Of a stretch of DNA of 64,000 bases, positions 1 through 11,754 are shown in pieces. The DNA comes from Acanthaster planci. Lineage: Eukaryota > Echinodermata > Asteroidea > Valvatida > Acanthasteridae. How positions within the stretch are numbered: the first letter of the stretch is position 1; each line of letters opens with the position of its first letter. The stretch covers positions 643,216-707,215 of the forward strand of contig NW_019091448.1 in assembly GCF_001949145.1 (NCBI RefSeq), given 5' to 3'. The position numbers were made by a program, and so were the translations under genes. A model generated the notes under the pieces. The model was given only the letters and a program-made list of their open reading frames with translations, was not told the origin of the DNA and searched no databases.

Positions 1-299
1 CCTCCTGACACTTTCTATGACATTTAAGGCCATTTTGCAGAGAAGAGTTGTTTGGTATAAATTTATGAACTGGAAGACGGGCATAGTCTCTACTATAAAC
101 TGACAAGGATGTAGCCTTGTAAATTTATCATTATGCCATTATCAAATCAGAAGCAACCCATTAACAATAACCACCACTTTTGTCCTCTGAAAACTGGATT
201 ATCATTATTGCTATTAAATTCTGGTAATGACACCAAGGATTCCTCAAAAGCACCCTAGGCACTGTAGCTCGCAAGCTTGGACAAACCTGTAGAGAGGAG

Positions 300-505
300 A
301 CAATGAGAAGCAGTCACAGCTTAAGACTCGATGGGAGGAAAACCCCAGAGGATTATTCTGGGTAAAACCCATGGAATCAGCTGCAGGTTGGGACTGCAAC
401 CCAATCCACATGTGGACCACACCAGGATTCGAACCCGGATTGCAGAGGTGGAAGGTGAGGAAAGAACCACTTTGCCACAGAACACAAAAAATATGGCACC
501 TGAAT
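300..505 (-). mobile_element. tRNA-derived SINE
   Basis: Read on the minus strand, this has an A box (TGGCAAAGTGG, 477-467) and a perfect B box (GGTTCGAATCC, 435-425) 31 bases apart, as in a pol III promoter. A non-tRNA body follows, including GGTTGCAGTCCCAACC and GGGGTTTTCCTCCC. The acceptor stem is not closed, so this is a SINE head and not a functional tRNA gene. It lies in the EGLN intron, in the same orientation as the gene. The ends are approximate. Confidence 0.7.
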
Positions 506-752
506 GCCCGTGGAAACCTTGTCAGCCTAGCAGGGAACCCAACAGCTTTTTATGTATGTGAAAAGGGTTTTATTTTTCCATGATAGAAAATAACGAATAA
601 CGGAAAGAAAAAAAAACGCATGCAAAACCCGATGAGAAACAATAAATCAAATTTCATTGGCCTTAACACAGTGCATATGGATAGTGCAAGCCAGTGACTA
701 ATTGCGCAGACCCATAGACTGCGCTCAGGTGCTGTACATTTAGTTTGATCAC

Positions 753-1646
753 CTTGGTTCTTCCACTGATTACATACTGGTCCTGAAGATAGTAATTCAG
801 TCTCTGTATCAGTTCATCCATTCGTGAAGCCAAAGCGCTGATGCTGGGGTAGCAAGCTTCGTTACCCTGGAGCCACGTGATCTTATCGCCCCGTATGGCT
901 TTCTCTATGAATTTCTGGGATTTTTCGCTGCTTGTGCGCCCACCACTCAATGGGCCATCAATCAGAACACCACTGTCTTGGATGGATTTTACTTCTCGGA
1001 GGATGCTGCGGCTGCTTTCGGATGCAAGGAAGCTGTCTAAAACACAGTAACCGTTCCTCTGCAGATGGACAGTGGTATGTCTGGCCATTGCATCTCTATC
1101 TCTTGATTCAGGGAGTGGGAAGTCCATCTGGATGAAAGGCCGAGAGTCAAAATGGGTCGATGATTTGGAACCATTTTGCTGGGTCCCATCCTTGTCATGT
1201 TTAACTTTAAGTCCCACCTGCTCCCTCTGGGATGACAATTTCTTCTTTTCATTTGTGTTGTTCTTTGAGAATTTCACGGGATTCGCTGTCGAGGTTTTAC
1301 TGTCTGCACTCTTCACAACGTCACGACTTGAGTAACATTTGCTATTAGTATTCACAGAGCCTGAGTGATTTGGAACATTTGCCCCTTTGATGACCCAGTG
1401 TTTATCATGCTCTTGTTCAGCAGCAGCACTCACGTTGCCAAGTTGCGCGTGAGCGCCATCATCAACCATGCACGTGGACTCTTGAGATGAGATTTTCTTG
1501 CAATATCGCTTGTGCTTTTTCCAGTCTTGCAGTTGGTGCTCCCTACTGCAGTAAAACACACTTTTGCATTTTGAACATCTCTTAAGATTCTCGGTGGATT
1601 TACAGCATGCACAACTTCCAACGCTGCTTTTGACACTTTCAGCCAT
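753..1646 (-). CDS. EGLN1: EGLN/PHD-type HIF prolyl hydroxylase, first coding exon (3' partial)
   Basis: This exon encodes the N-terminal 298 residues of a HIF prolyl hydroxylase, the 2-oxoglutarate/Fe(II) oxygen sensor that marks HIF-alpha for VHL. Residues about 12-50 form a MYND zinc finger (CACCKSTENLKRCSKCKSV, then YC..EHQ.QDWKKHKRYC). A Ser/Lys-rich linker follows. The last 100 residues match the start of the catalytic domain, including IRGDKITWLQG and ending at SGRTK. A donor (AAG|gtgatc) lies at 753/752, the same place where vertebrate EGLN1 exon 1 ends. The iron-binding His/Asp/His and the Arg lie in later exons beyond the left edge. I chose the ATG at 1646, which has G at -3 and +4; an in-frame ATG eight codons upstream lies inside a local duplication. 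The MYND finger points to the EGLN1/single-PHD type. Family assignment is very sure; one-to-one orthology with EGLN1 is inferred. Confidence 0.93.
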
Positions 1647-1651
1647 CGCAA

Positions 1652-1692
1652 CTACTGCAGTAAAACACACTTTCGCATTCTGAACATCTCTT
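1652..1692. repeat. Local 41-bp duplication of MYND coding sequence
   Basis: This block repeats 1543-1583, inside the MYND finger codons of the EGLN exon, with two mismatches and in the same orientation. It sits immediately upstream of the preferred EGLN start codon. It supplies an in-frame upstream ATG. After the block, similarity may continue past a short deletion (GGTGG in both copies). Confidence 0.85.
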
Positions 1693-1821
1693 GGTGGTGT
1701 GATGTTTCCTCGGTATGATTATGATGTTTCCAGGTCACAGAGGCCAGAGAGGCTACGCTTTGCCCACACGTCGCCTACATAGACCTATCATACACGTACA
1801 TGTATGTATGTGATCCACACG

Positions 1822-4188
1822 ACGGAAGCGTATATAGGACATGACTGAAAAAAAATTGGGCCTGCTCTCTTGCCCGGGGGGATTAGTATTTCGCGCGGAC
1901 GGATTAGTATTTCGCCCGGAGCTGATTAGTATCCCAGGAGACTGGGTGTATATAATCGCTCACTTTTTGCAGGGGATGAATCATCCCCTACTTTTTCGTA
2001 CAAAGAAAAAAAAAGATTTGTGAGTATTTTTTTTCATTCAAAATCAATTCAATTGCAAAGTTTTTCATGAAGTGTGCCTGGAGTTTGCTTTTCGGGGTGG
2101 GAGCCACATATTGGGGTTGGGGGAGGGGAAAAATGATTTTTTTCTACAAATCGCAATCCATTTTTCTTTGGTCTGTCCCCCGCCCCCCAAAAAGGCCGGG
2201 GCAGTTTCCGCCCACTCCACATTTTTCTCTCTATAGCCTCACAGTGCATTTCTCACGCTTTGGGTCGTACCGTGTTGAGTAACTCTAACTCTTTGCAGGC
2301 ATTTCTCACCTATTTTGTGAGAATCGGACCTGCTGTTCTCGCGTAGTGTTCATTTTGCCGAAGCAGCCAAGACCTACACCTTTTTCACGCGCACACGTTG
2401 CTAGGACCGCTGGCAAGCGCGCGGCCCCAAACTTCAAATGGCCATAACAACATCTTCAATTGAACTGATAATATACTGATCTATTGATTATTTGTATTGA
2501 TTATGATTGTCTTTACATGCATGCAGAGTTTCATTAAAATCGTGTATGGGATGGCTGAGTTCTGCGGGGGGGGCGGAATCCGCCCCCTGGCTGTAAGCGG
2601 TCCCCCATCTAGTCACGGTGACTTCTGACTTAAGTTAAGTTAGGATTAAGAGTGAAGTAATGTTCGCATGAATTCCTTTTAAAAATAACAAGGAAAAAGA
2701 ATGGCTTTAAACATCGTTACAAAATGGTTGGGGGGTTGAATCTGTTCCCATGTCCCTTCCCCGCTCGCGTGGACATTGAATACGCCACTGCATTTTATTC
2801 AAGAGGGAAAGGGAATTTCCAGGAGGGTACATAGCGCTAAACTACGAACCGATCATGAAAGTCACGGGAATGCAGTTGCTCCTGCCACTATAAACTATCT
2901 AGGAAAACGGCTAAAAAGGGGGAAAGAGACAAGAACAAAGGAGAAAACAGGAAAAATAGCTTTAATTTTTAAAGCTAGGTATAATGCTTTTTATTCCCTT
3001 TAATCTATTTGTTGTCGTATCTTTCGCATTTTGTTATTATTTTTTTATACTATTCTCGGGTGAAAGCAAGTGCCTCCCCTCGCGACGCACATTTATTCTT
3101 GCGTTACGATGCCAAGTCAGTCTCGATTTGAAATTTTCTGTCTGTCACGAGTAAGTCCCCCTTGTTAGGAGAAAAAAAAGGCTGACTCCTAAACAGTATG
3201 TACGTTGCTCTTTCCGGTGCGTCAAAGACTTGATATCCAAGTAATAGTAATAGATTTGTTCCGCCATGGCCGCCCAAAATAATGTTGATTTTACTGATGA
3301 GGAAATGGACGCATACACGTAGATGGAAAACCTAATAAACATTAAACAAAGTGGGTTGATTTAACCCGGGATAGCTCCAAACATGTTTATTTTCCTTGTG
3401 ACTCCACAAACTAAACAAGTTCATTACAAAAGAACAAAAAACAAAAGAATCAATTTACATTTAATTGTCATTTAAGTTAACTATTACTACATTAAGATTA
3501 CCATAAGTTTAAAAAGATCCTGAAGGTCCAGAAATTTAATTCATAGAAATTTATTGATGCCGTCAACTCCAGCCCGTTTGAATACCAGCAGTATCAATTT
3601 AAAGTGTTTTATATCCGTATAAATTAGCTTTATTTTATGAAACTGCCTCCCTTCTGCAAATAAAAGTGTTTGTGATATAATGTGATAAACTAGCTTAAGT
3701 TAAACTCTCTATTTCTCTGAAAAGAGAATAATATGCAAGGAAAAAGCTCTTTTCATATTCAAATTAAAAGGGGAATGGCAAGACGCTGAGCCCGCGCCCG
3801 ATCAGAGTAGAGAATTGATGCGCATTTGTTCAGGTTTTATGGCTAAAATGTTTGATAGATTCATAAGGGTAATATTCAATCAGTTCTATTGGCATTCCTG
3901 TTAACTGAATCTGCAGGGGAAAAGGTGATTAATTAGGAGAATATCTCTGCCTAATGCAGGAGTGAGGGCGCACTTCAAGAGTCACTTTGCATCTTCGACA
4001 CAATAGCGAAGAAAAATGTCGGGACGGTTTATCTGAGTCAACCTGCCCCCCCCCTCCAAAAAAAAGGAAATCTTCCCGCATTCCGACACACAAATCTACG
4101 CCAATCCCCGGGTGGATCACTATTTCTAATTCGCCCGGGCGAAAAAGCAGGCCCAATTTTTTCAGTTATGTCCTATATACGCTTCCGT
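1822..4188. mobile_element. Candidate 2.4-kb terminal-inverted-repeat element
   Basis: The left end (ACGGAAGCGTATATAGGACA and on through ACTGAAAA, TTGGGCCTGCT) is repeated inverted at the right end (4146-4188), with only a few differences over about 45 bases. No convincing ORF lies inside, so it looks non-autonomous. No clear target duplication was seen. It fills most of the space between the divergent EGLN and NDUFAF1 genes. Confidence 0.6.
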
Positions 4189-4988
4189 AAACACGTCAAG
4201 TTGAACATACAAAATATGAACACAGTGCCGGCCTGCAGTGCGAGGGCCGGGCCGGCCGTGCCGCGGGGTGCAAGTGAGAATTTCTGACCAGCTCATTAGC
4301 ATTAAAAGTGCCCCCCAGTATCTTTTGAAAAGGGAGATTGTTCGGCCCCCAAAATGGTGACATTGTGTAAATCGTTGCCGGGATCAACTCCCTGGGTCTT
4401 TGAGCTTTCATGTGAGAGCAGAAGGGCTAAAAACTACGGTTGAAAAATGGTCCTAAGTGGCCGAAAAGTTGAGGGTTGCCACTTGCAATCAGGCTTCGGA
4501 AAAATTACTTTTTGGGGGTTTATTTTGTTTTGTGGGAATAATTAAAAATGTACTTGGTTAACCCATAAAAAATTGAAAAGAAATTGAAAGATAAATGACC
4601 AGACAAGAATTTCATTTGTGTTTCAGAAATCTCAGGGATGTTGGCGTGCATGCTATTGGGCCCTGAGCAGTGCTGATTTTACACTGTTTGAATTAGTGGA
4701 CTGTTCATGTATCCCGCGGGCGTCAAGCTAGAGCCGCGCCATCCGTCGTTAGCCCGATTGAGGGCGCTTTTATAAAAGAATGCTGATGCGCGTGCAGTAA
4801 CCGTACAGCATGCAGTCGAGTACGAAAGTAGACTCAACAAAATCGGTGAGTGAAACGGTGAAATCTTCTGTTAAGCGGTAGCCTATAATATTACAGATAC
4901 AGCAGCACAGTGTTAGATTTCAAGATGCTGCGCACACTATAAATCAAGATTCAGAAATTTACGAGCATGTACCGGAGTCGTTCTAAAT

Positions 4989-5490
4989 CTAATCAGCGTC
5001 AACGTACCGTCAACACATTGATAGTAACGTCAACACATCGTCAACATTTACAAAATGCATCGAAAACAGACGTGTCGAACTGTAATGTATATGCTTAAAT
5101 CGAGTTTACATTTTATTACATTTCAAGGGAGTTTTTTCACGTGAAAAAATTGTCTCTGAGCAGCACCGCCGTTTGCAACCATCTTGCCTTCTCACGGCGT
5201 TTGGACCGTACCATGGATTACTGTATAAAGGTGACCCCCTGTAGCGTAATGTATGGTCCGTCTGACTGAGAGGCAACATGGCTACTATCTTTCAAGGCTT
5301 TGCGGAGGATGTTATTTTCGTGAAATAAAACGGCTTTCCCCCCCAAATGTCGCCCACTGTTAGCCAAATTGTATTTTAGGCATTATATTGCTATCGAATT
5401 GTGTTTCTGTTAACTTAGAACGTGATTTGGGTGTGTTGACGTTACTATCATGTGTTGACGCGTTTTGACGTTGTGTTGACATTAATTAGT
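4989..5490. mobile_element. Candidate MITE with GTCAACAC-rich inverted ends
   Basis: The left end (4989-5050) contains GTCAACAC and ATAGTAACGTCAACACA. The right end (5430-5490) carries the inverted complement, including TGTTGACGTTACTATCA, over about 55 bases. The core includes an 18-bp perfect palindrome around CACGTG (5132-5149). No ORF is present. It lies about 350 bases upstream of the NDUFAF1 start codon. Confidence 0.6.
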
Positions 5491-5835
5491 ACGACCGGGT
5501 ACCAGTCTAGTACTCACTGGGCACTGACTATGCACACCCTTAGCCGGCACCATTGACTACGCACTTGATGGTGTCACACGAACTCACCTGGGATGGAGGC
5601 CATGCTGAGCTTTCAGAATCATCCTCCTCACATGTGACAGGAAATCTCTGCCCATGATGTAAACCCACTTACACTTACTGGACAAATCTCTCGTTTTTTT
5701 CTCAACAATGTTACAGCTGGAGAAAAATCAAATCGTCATTCGTTATCATCTCTCTGGAAAGAGCAAACAGGATTAGTGAGGATTGGAGTTTGTACACACT
5801 GGCATTTGTATAGTGGACCTTGACTGATTAACAAA
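5491..5835. other. NDUFAF1 upstream region, no recognised gene
   Basis: This stretch precedes the NDUFAF1 start codon and probably contains its promoter and 5' UTR. I see no TATA box or other motif I would commit to. Confidence 0.3.
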
Positions 5836-8064
5836 ATGAGCACTTTCAAAAGTAGATCACTGCTTCAGTGCACCCTAAGGCATGGCCTTTTATCAGGTAA
5901 TCGTAAACGTCCGACGACAAGTCAGAGCATCACGGTTCCTTCACTTTTCTGTCGGCATCAGCAGAGTGACAGCAAAAGCAGCAGCCAAAATAAGACTCAG
6001 AAAGAGTCCTACTCAGTGTATCTGACCCGCAACTTCAAGATGTGGGGGCAGGAAGTCTTCGACCGAATCCGTGGCTCGAATCTGGACACTATGTTTGACA
6101 CCACCCGGACGCTCTGGCGGTTTGCTGGCCCAGACAGCTTTAGTGACTTCCAGGTGCTCACGGACAAGGGCATCGGGGGACAGAGCTGGGCCAAGATCGA
6201 GCCCAGTCGGAACAACAAACTGCTCTTCCACGGCAATCTGTGCACAACCGTACCTCGAGATGGTGAAACAGCAAGAAGTGGCTATTGTTCACTGAAGTCT
6301 AAACAGCAGTTTGTGAGTTATCACTGTTACGCCCCAACTGTAGCATCAGTCCCAACTATAGTTGGGCCCGTCCCAACTAGAGTGCTACATTTGGGCCGGC
6401 CCAATAACAGCAGAGAGGTCCTGTGTGCATGTGTCCAGCATGTGCCAAAGTCATATCATTTACAAATGTCATGTCACTGGTCATAGGGCTAGATGAACAG
6501 ATGAAGTGCCACATTTTAGATGAATTGTGTCAAGTGTGAGACACATTGACTTGGATAATGTTTAGACATTTCCCACAGACATTGGTCAACAATAGTTGGG
6601 CCAGCTGAACTGCAGTACTACAGTTGGGACTGTCCCAACTATAGTTAGGACTTATGCTATAGTTGGGTCGTAACATCACCGTGATAGATATCAATTTGTA
6701 TACTGCACAGGCTTGTATGCAAAGGTTGGGAGTTGACCTGAGATAGGTTCTTTGAAAAAGAGTTTGTTTTGATAACTACTGGAAAATTCATCATTATAGT
6801 AAAAGTCTTTACCTGTGTTACTCTTAATTTTGATCTCCTTTCAACCAGGCCTCATTTAATCGCAAGAAGCACATGGACTTGACTCCCTTCAACTCGCTCA
6901 ACTTACGTCTTCGTGGTGACGGCCGTGCATACATGGTGAACATTATGACAGAGGGCTACTTTACTGATTACCATGACGATATTTGGAATTACTTTCTGTT
7001 CACACGTGGAGGACCCTATTGGCAGGATGTCTCGGTTAGTATTTCAGAAACCTTTAAACATTGACCCAAGAAAGCAAATCTGGAGCTACCTCATAGAGCA
7101 GACATTGCTTTCACCAAAACCGCCTTGTCTTTGATGAGAACCGTCAAAGACGCAGGCTGTGATTTAGTTTTAAAAGATGAGCCGTGAGAAAGCAGGCTCT
7201 TGAAGCTGCTGAGCAAATGCATGGTTGTGTGCCTTGTTCAACGCCATACTAGGACAATTTCTCTTGATGGGAAACTTTGGAAAAGATTATGTAGACTTAA
7301 GTGTGCCCCCGTGGTTTGAGTCCTCACAAGAATGATCATTCAGCAGGCTTGTAGTCCGGACAGAGACCTTGTGGGAAAATTTATGGTGAGGTCCCTAATT
7401 TTACATGTTTGGCTCCACCATGGAACAGGTACACACAAATCTATACATCTGTACCCCTTCCCCCTTTGTAGAGACCTCCTTATCCGTTAAGTTGTGGGGA
7501 CCTGTTTCATGTTCTTCAAATTTGTTTGCTCTCAACCCACCAACAAGTAGTAGGTACGTGCATGTAGTAGAAGTTGGAAGGAGATGTTTAACTTTGTGAC
7601 TTGTTTTGTGCCTGTTTCTGATGACTTCAGAATCCAAATCAAACAGAACTAAATAGGGAAGTCCGTTTTTTGTTGAGCAAACAATATGACAAAGGTTTTA
7701 AGTTTGAAATCATTGACTGTAAACGGGGTTTTACTTTTCTTCAGATGGGATCCATTTTTCATGGAAGATAGTAAAAGCTGATGAAAGGACCAAGATCCCA
7801 ACCAACTCTAATTGTGCACACCCACGGTTGATACATGTAACTTCCCTTTGATTTTACCCACAGATCCCTTTCTCCAAGTTTTTCTTGTCCAGCCGGGGGC
7901 GCATCCAGGACAAGCAGGCAGTTGTAGACCTGGAGCTGGTCAACGCCATCGGGCTGACGATGGCCGACGCCATCGACGGGGAGTTTGCGCTGGAAATAGA
8001 CTCCATCTCGGCTTCGTATGATGCCACACACACAGAGGAGTTTGCCTACGAGCTGTACCACTAG
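5836..8064 (+). CDS. NDUFAF1: NDUFAF1 (CIA30), mitochondrial complex I assembly factor
   Basis: NDUFAF1 is a mitochondrial chaperone of the MCIA complex needed to assemble NADH:ubiquinone oxidoreductase. There are three coding exons: 5836-6312, 6849-7034 and 7864-8064, all phase 0, giving 287 aa (human 327). The first 45 residues are rich in Arg/Ser/Thr with no acidic residues until well past the start, as in a mitochondrial presequence. The CIA30 domain follows. It contains LLFHGNLCTTVPRDG and SGYCSLKS, then LRGDGRAYMVNI and FTRGGPYWQDV, then IPFSKFF and the terminal HTEEFAYE block, all characteristic of the family. Splice sites are TTT|gtgagt..accag|GCC and TCG|gttagt..cacag|ATC. Intron 1 is largely filled by a foldback element starting just after the donor, so reading through exon 1 gives a false extension to 6486. 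The gene diverges from EGLN and converges on GNPNAT1. Identification is secure. Confidence 0.96.
6319..6686. mobile_element. Foldback MITE in NDUFAF1 intron 1
   Basis: Arms of about 80 bases (6319-6400 and 6600-6686) are inverted copies: GTTACGCCCCAACTGTAGCA on the left pairs with the complement of GTTGGGTCGTAAC on the right. Each arm contains the palindromic unit CCCAACTATAGTTGGG (exact at 6351-6366). The internal 200 bases are unique and non-coding. The left end abuts the exon 1 splice donor. Confidence 0.75.
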
Positions 8065-8573
8065 CAGTCAACACCAGCCAATTAGGTTGCCTTCAGCAAC
8101 ATTTTATCAGACGGTGTACCTTCCTCCCTTCACTGAAAATGCTACGATTGCTTTGTTTGTACGTGTACTGGTACGTACATGCCATCCTACAGTGTATGAA
8201 TCTTGATTTGAAAACTCTCTCCCTGATGTGCTTGAGGAAATTCGGGAGGTAACTTTGGAGACATTTCTGGTTACGTGCTCCCACTCGTATCAGTCGGTGT
8301 TCACGTGTGGTCCTTTTTTTTTCATCAGTGGACTTCACGTGTCCTCACTTCGAGAATAGAGGCTGAATGGTCCCTGGGAACGGTCAGGAATAGATACGAG
8401 TCCTTTGCGCTGAATCTGTGCATATGGTTTAAATGACAGCGGAATCTAAATTTCACCGGTATAACAGCTTTTGATATGAGGAAGTTGCAAAAAGTAAATA
8501 CATGTAAGTTCTGGAGGGCACCTAGTCTTACCTGATATGAAAACCTCAACATGTAAATAGTTCTTGCAGATTA

Positions 8574-8579
8574 AATAAA
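8574..8579 (+). terminator. Candidate NDUFAF1 polyadenylation signal AATAAA
   Basis: This canonical hexamer lies 510 bases after the stop codon, followed by T-rich sequence (ATTATTTGTCACTTTT). It would give a 3' UTR of about 0.5 kb. Position is the only support. Confidence 0.5.
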
Positions 8580-11518
8580 TCATTATTTGTCACTTTTCAG
8601 TAAGCATGTCATGGTCTGGGTCTTGCATTAACAAAAAATAAGGACACTGTATTTGGGAGAAATTTGACATGTTTGGATGGATTAATTCTCATTTCCAAAG
8701 ATTTACCCACTGCAGACGGACTACCCTTCTTACTACCCTTCTTAGACATGTTAGGTGTCTGTTTAGAAACTAACATCTCACAAGAACCTTTAATTACAAT
8801 CTAACAGTATTGCAGAAAGGTCACGTAAAATGGTTTATTTTCCACGAAATGGGTGCTTCTTTTTCTCAACCAAGAGCCAATTATCATCGGCATCAACAGC
8901 ACAAATACATGCACTTGTGCAATCAAACTTCTTTTTCAAGGCTGTACTAACCCACGCATGACCAAAGGATGACAATTTACAGAGCACATGGTGTATGTAT
9001 CTGCATGCAGGTTTTATTGTGTTGGATTTATCTACGAGAGAGGTATCTGTGAATGGGCTCTGACATGTTTGCCTGAAATTTCAAGTATTACAAGAAAATT
9101 GTGCACACCTGTATGATGCCCAAACTGAAAAATGCCTAGAACTTAAACATGAAGGCACATTCGGATCATCTACATTTATATCATCTACATGATAACTGAA
9201 ACCAAAGAATATATGTACGAGCAGTATTAAGGACATTTCCATATGTACATTTTTTGGGTGCCTTGTGAATACGATGCGTTCATACGTTTCACTTTCAAGG
9301 ACACAAAAATCGACTCCATTAACATACATGTAACACACGTGCGTTGCAGTCAGCCATCCAATGGCCCTAGGAGCGATTTTGACAGATCACAACGCTTGGC
9401 ACAAGCTGATGTACATATGGAAAGGTGTAGGAACAAAAACTGTACTCAGAAACTTTAAAAATCTCAAAAATTAATTACTTAATTCTTAAGTACCAACTGC
9501 CAGTGTTTTAATTGGCATATGGTGAATGTCAGTCCACATGTATATACATGTATACATATACTCATGTAGCAAAAATATTCTACAGTACCACTTCCCTGTA
9601 AGCAAAAATGGAGTCCTGAGTGGAAGATTTCACAATACCATACAAGTGCTCATTTGTAAAAATACCATTTTGTTCAGAATAACCATGTGACAAAATCAGG
9701 ATACTCATCACTGCAAACGTTTACTATATTTACAGACACTTGCCAGTAACCCTACATGCAATTCTATTAGACTTCTTTATGAGAAATAAATAGAAATAAA
9801 AACAGTTATGCTGTAACAAAATAATAAACTTGATTCCCATAAAAACTTGAAATATACAGAGTACATGCAATTTGTTAAATAATGCTCAAACTGATTTGGA
9901 TTTGGAATGATTATAAATATGTTTTCTGTACATCTGTTTACAGGATAAAATACATTTTTAAATACTCCCCAAACAAAACCCTGAACGAGTTATGAGCATG
10001 CTTGTCTTTACTAGACATAAAAAAATCAAGTATGAAAGTGAAAAAAAAATTCATTTAAACAAATTTAATAGAAGAACATCCTTGGGATCACAACCCGCTC
10101 TTTGAAAGTTAACCCTAGGGCATTGTAAAGACATCAGTACATCATCCAGTGAGTTTAACCCTCCCTCTGCTGTAACCGTCAAAAACAGTGAAAAATTCCT
10201 TCCACTTGATTTGCCCCAGTACACAGACACATATGGGAAATTTGACTGATTTTGACTGATACGACAACTGTGTCAAGAATGTATCTCTGCAGAGGAGGGT
10301 TAACGTTGGTCTTGCAGTCTGGTGTCTTTCTAGCGTATTCATGTACAACTTTATCTAAAATTAGGGTAAAAAAGAAATTGTGCGAGATTAACTGACAAGG
10401 ATCGAGGTACATGCACATGTTTAACAATGGTTTGTAATCACTTAACATACATTCCAGTCTTGGGAGAGAGCTCCATACACGAACATCACTGATTTTTCCC
10501 TGCAGTGGTTCCTCGGGCATCACACATCAACGAAAAGTCGAGTTTAGCAGGGAATACATGTACATGAAAGCATTCACTTCGAAAACCCGTCTCATAAGGT
10601 TTGTCACAGGCGTCAAAGTGACGTACATGTATTGGACATTTTCCTAGTCTATGGGCCCTGCGGTTCAATTGTTTTGTTTGTTCAAAAAATTGGACACCTG
10701 GAATCACTTTCCAAAGGCTGGTTTATGTTGCGCCAACAAACGTTGCTTTGGTTCTAGACTAAGTACTTTGCTACTTATACTGCGGGAGTCATTTTTAAGA
10801 CATTAATAACTACAGTTTTTTTCTACATCCTTTAACAATTCAAGGCACCGTTACAATTTGGAATTGGTACTGTCATTCTCAATATGAGAATGTCACAAAT
10901 ATGCTACTTAATGAATCACATACCACTCTGGAGAATATTGCACAGAGAACCTTCAGTATTCTATAAAAATAAACGATTAAGGCTCTGCATCAATACAATG
11001 TGTGCTCACATGAACTACATTGCATGACAGGTTTTTTCTTTTCAAAATATGTCAATTTAAACGTGTGAATAAAAATCACAGGTAGCAGACATTTTTAATA
11101 CCAACACTTCTCAACTTTACCATAAGTACATCTGAGTGAAAGTTCCATCCTGCAACGCTACAATTGAAACAAATCTAGTATCGATTTTTACTAAACTGAC
11201 TTTACTGGTGCAGAGGTCAAGAAGTTTTAACCTGCCGACTTGTGTTCCAGGGGCAAAAGGAAGTTGAAAGCATCTTCTGTTGGTTCACAATCCAGGACAT
11301 AAGAAAGACTGGAATGTGTTGTGAATAGTTCCACAGGTATCACACGGTAAAATGACAGATGAAGCACTCACATTCTCTGAAAACAAAGTCAAGTTTCCAG
11401 GATCCGCTCCGAGCGGAACAAAAGGGGGCGTGTTTTTTGGTACTTGCCACATAGGCACGCCATGAGGCGCGCAAATACATGCACGTTTGACGCGGAGGTG
11501 CTGAGTACGCGGAACTAA
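8580..11518. other. Convergent intergenic region NDUFAF1/GNPNAT1
   Basis: This region is A+T-rich with no ORF I can support and no family match. It contains scattered TACATGTA-type motifs (for example near 9540-9560) and probably parts of either 3' UTR. Confidence 0.4.
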
Positions 11519-11524
11519 TTTATT
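11519..11524 (-). terminator. Candidate GNPNAT1 polyadenylation signal
   Basis: AATAAA on the minus strand, 230 bases downstream of the GNPNAT1 stop. It is supported only by position; other A+T-rich alternatives exist further on. Confidence 0.35.
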
Positions 11525-11754
11525 CTGGCACGCATAATTTTTGCATACACGCAGAACGCGTGCAAGAACCTGCTTGTAACCACCTGCCTTTCTTTTGCCG
11601 ATGGGACGTGCAAGTCAGCTTGGGGCGGATACTTTCCACTGGAATTAAAGCATGTTTGCAGAGAGTTTCAAGCGCTGGTGTATTTTCTAAAGCCGATGTA
11701 ACATTTGACAGCAGGATTTCTGATCGGTCTGATGTTCCAACCCTTGCCCTGTGC

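Noticed and set aside
425-477. tRNA gene on the minus strand
   Set aside because: A and B boxes are present, but the acceptor stem and anticodon arm do not close and the sequence continues into a SINE body.
663-752. C-terminal 30 residues of the EGLN open frame
   Set aside because: They follow a splice donor, match nothing in the family, and the catalytic residues are absent. This is intron read-through.
6313-6486. Extension of the NDUFAF1 exon 1 frame
   Set aside because: It reads into the foldback element; the conserved protein continues in exon 2 instead.
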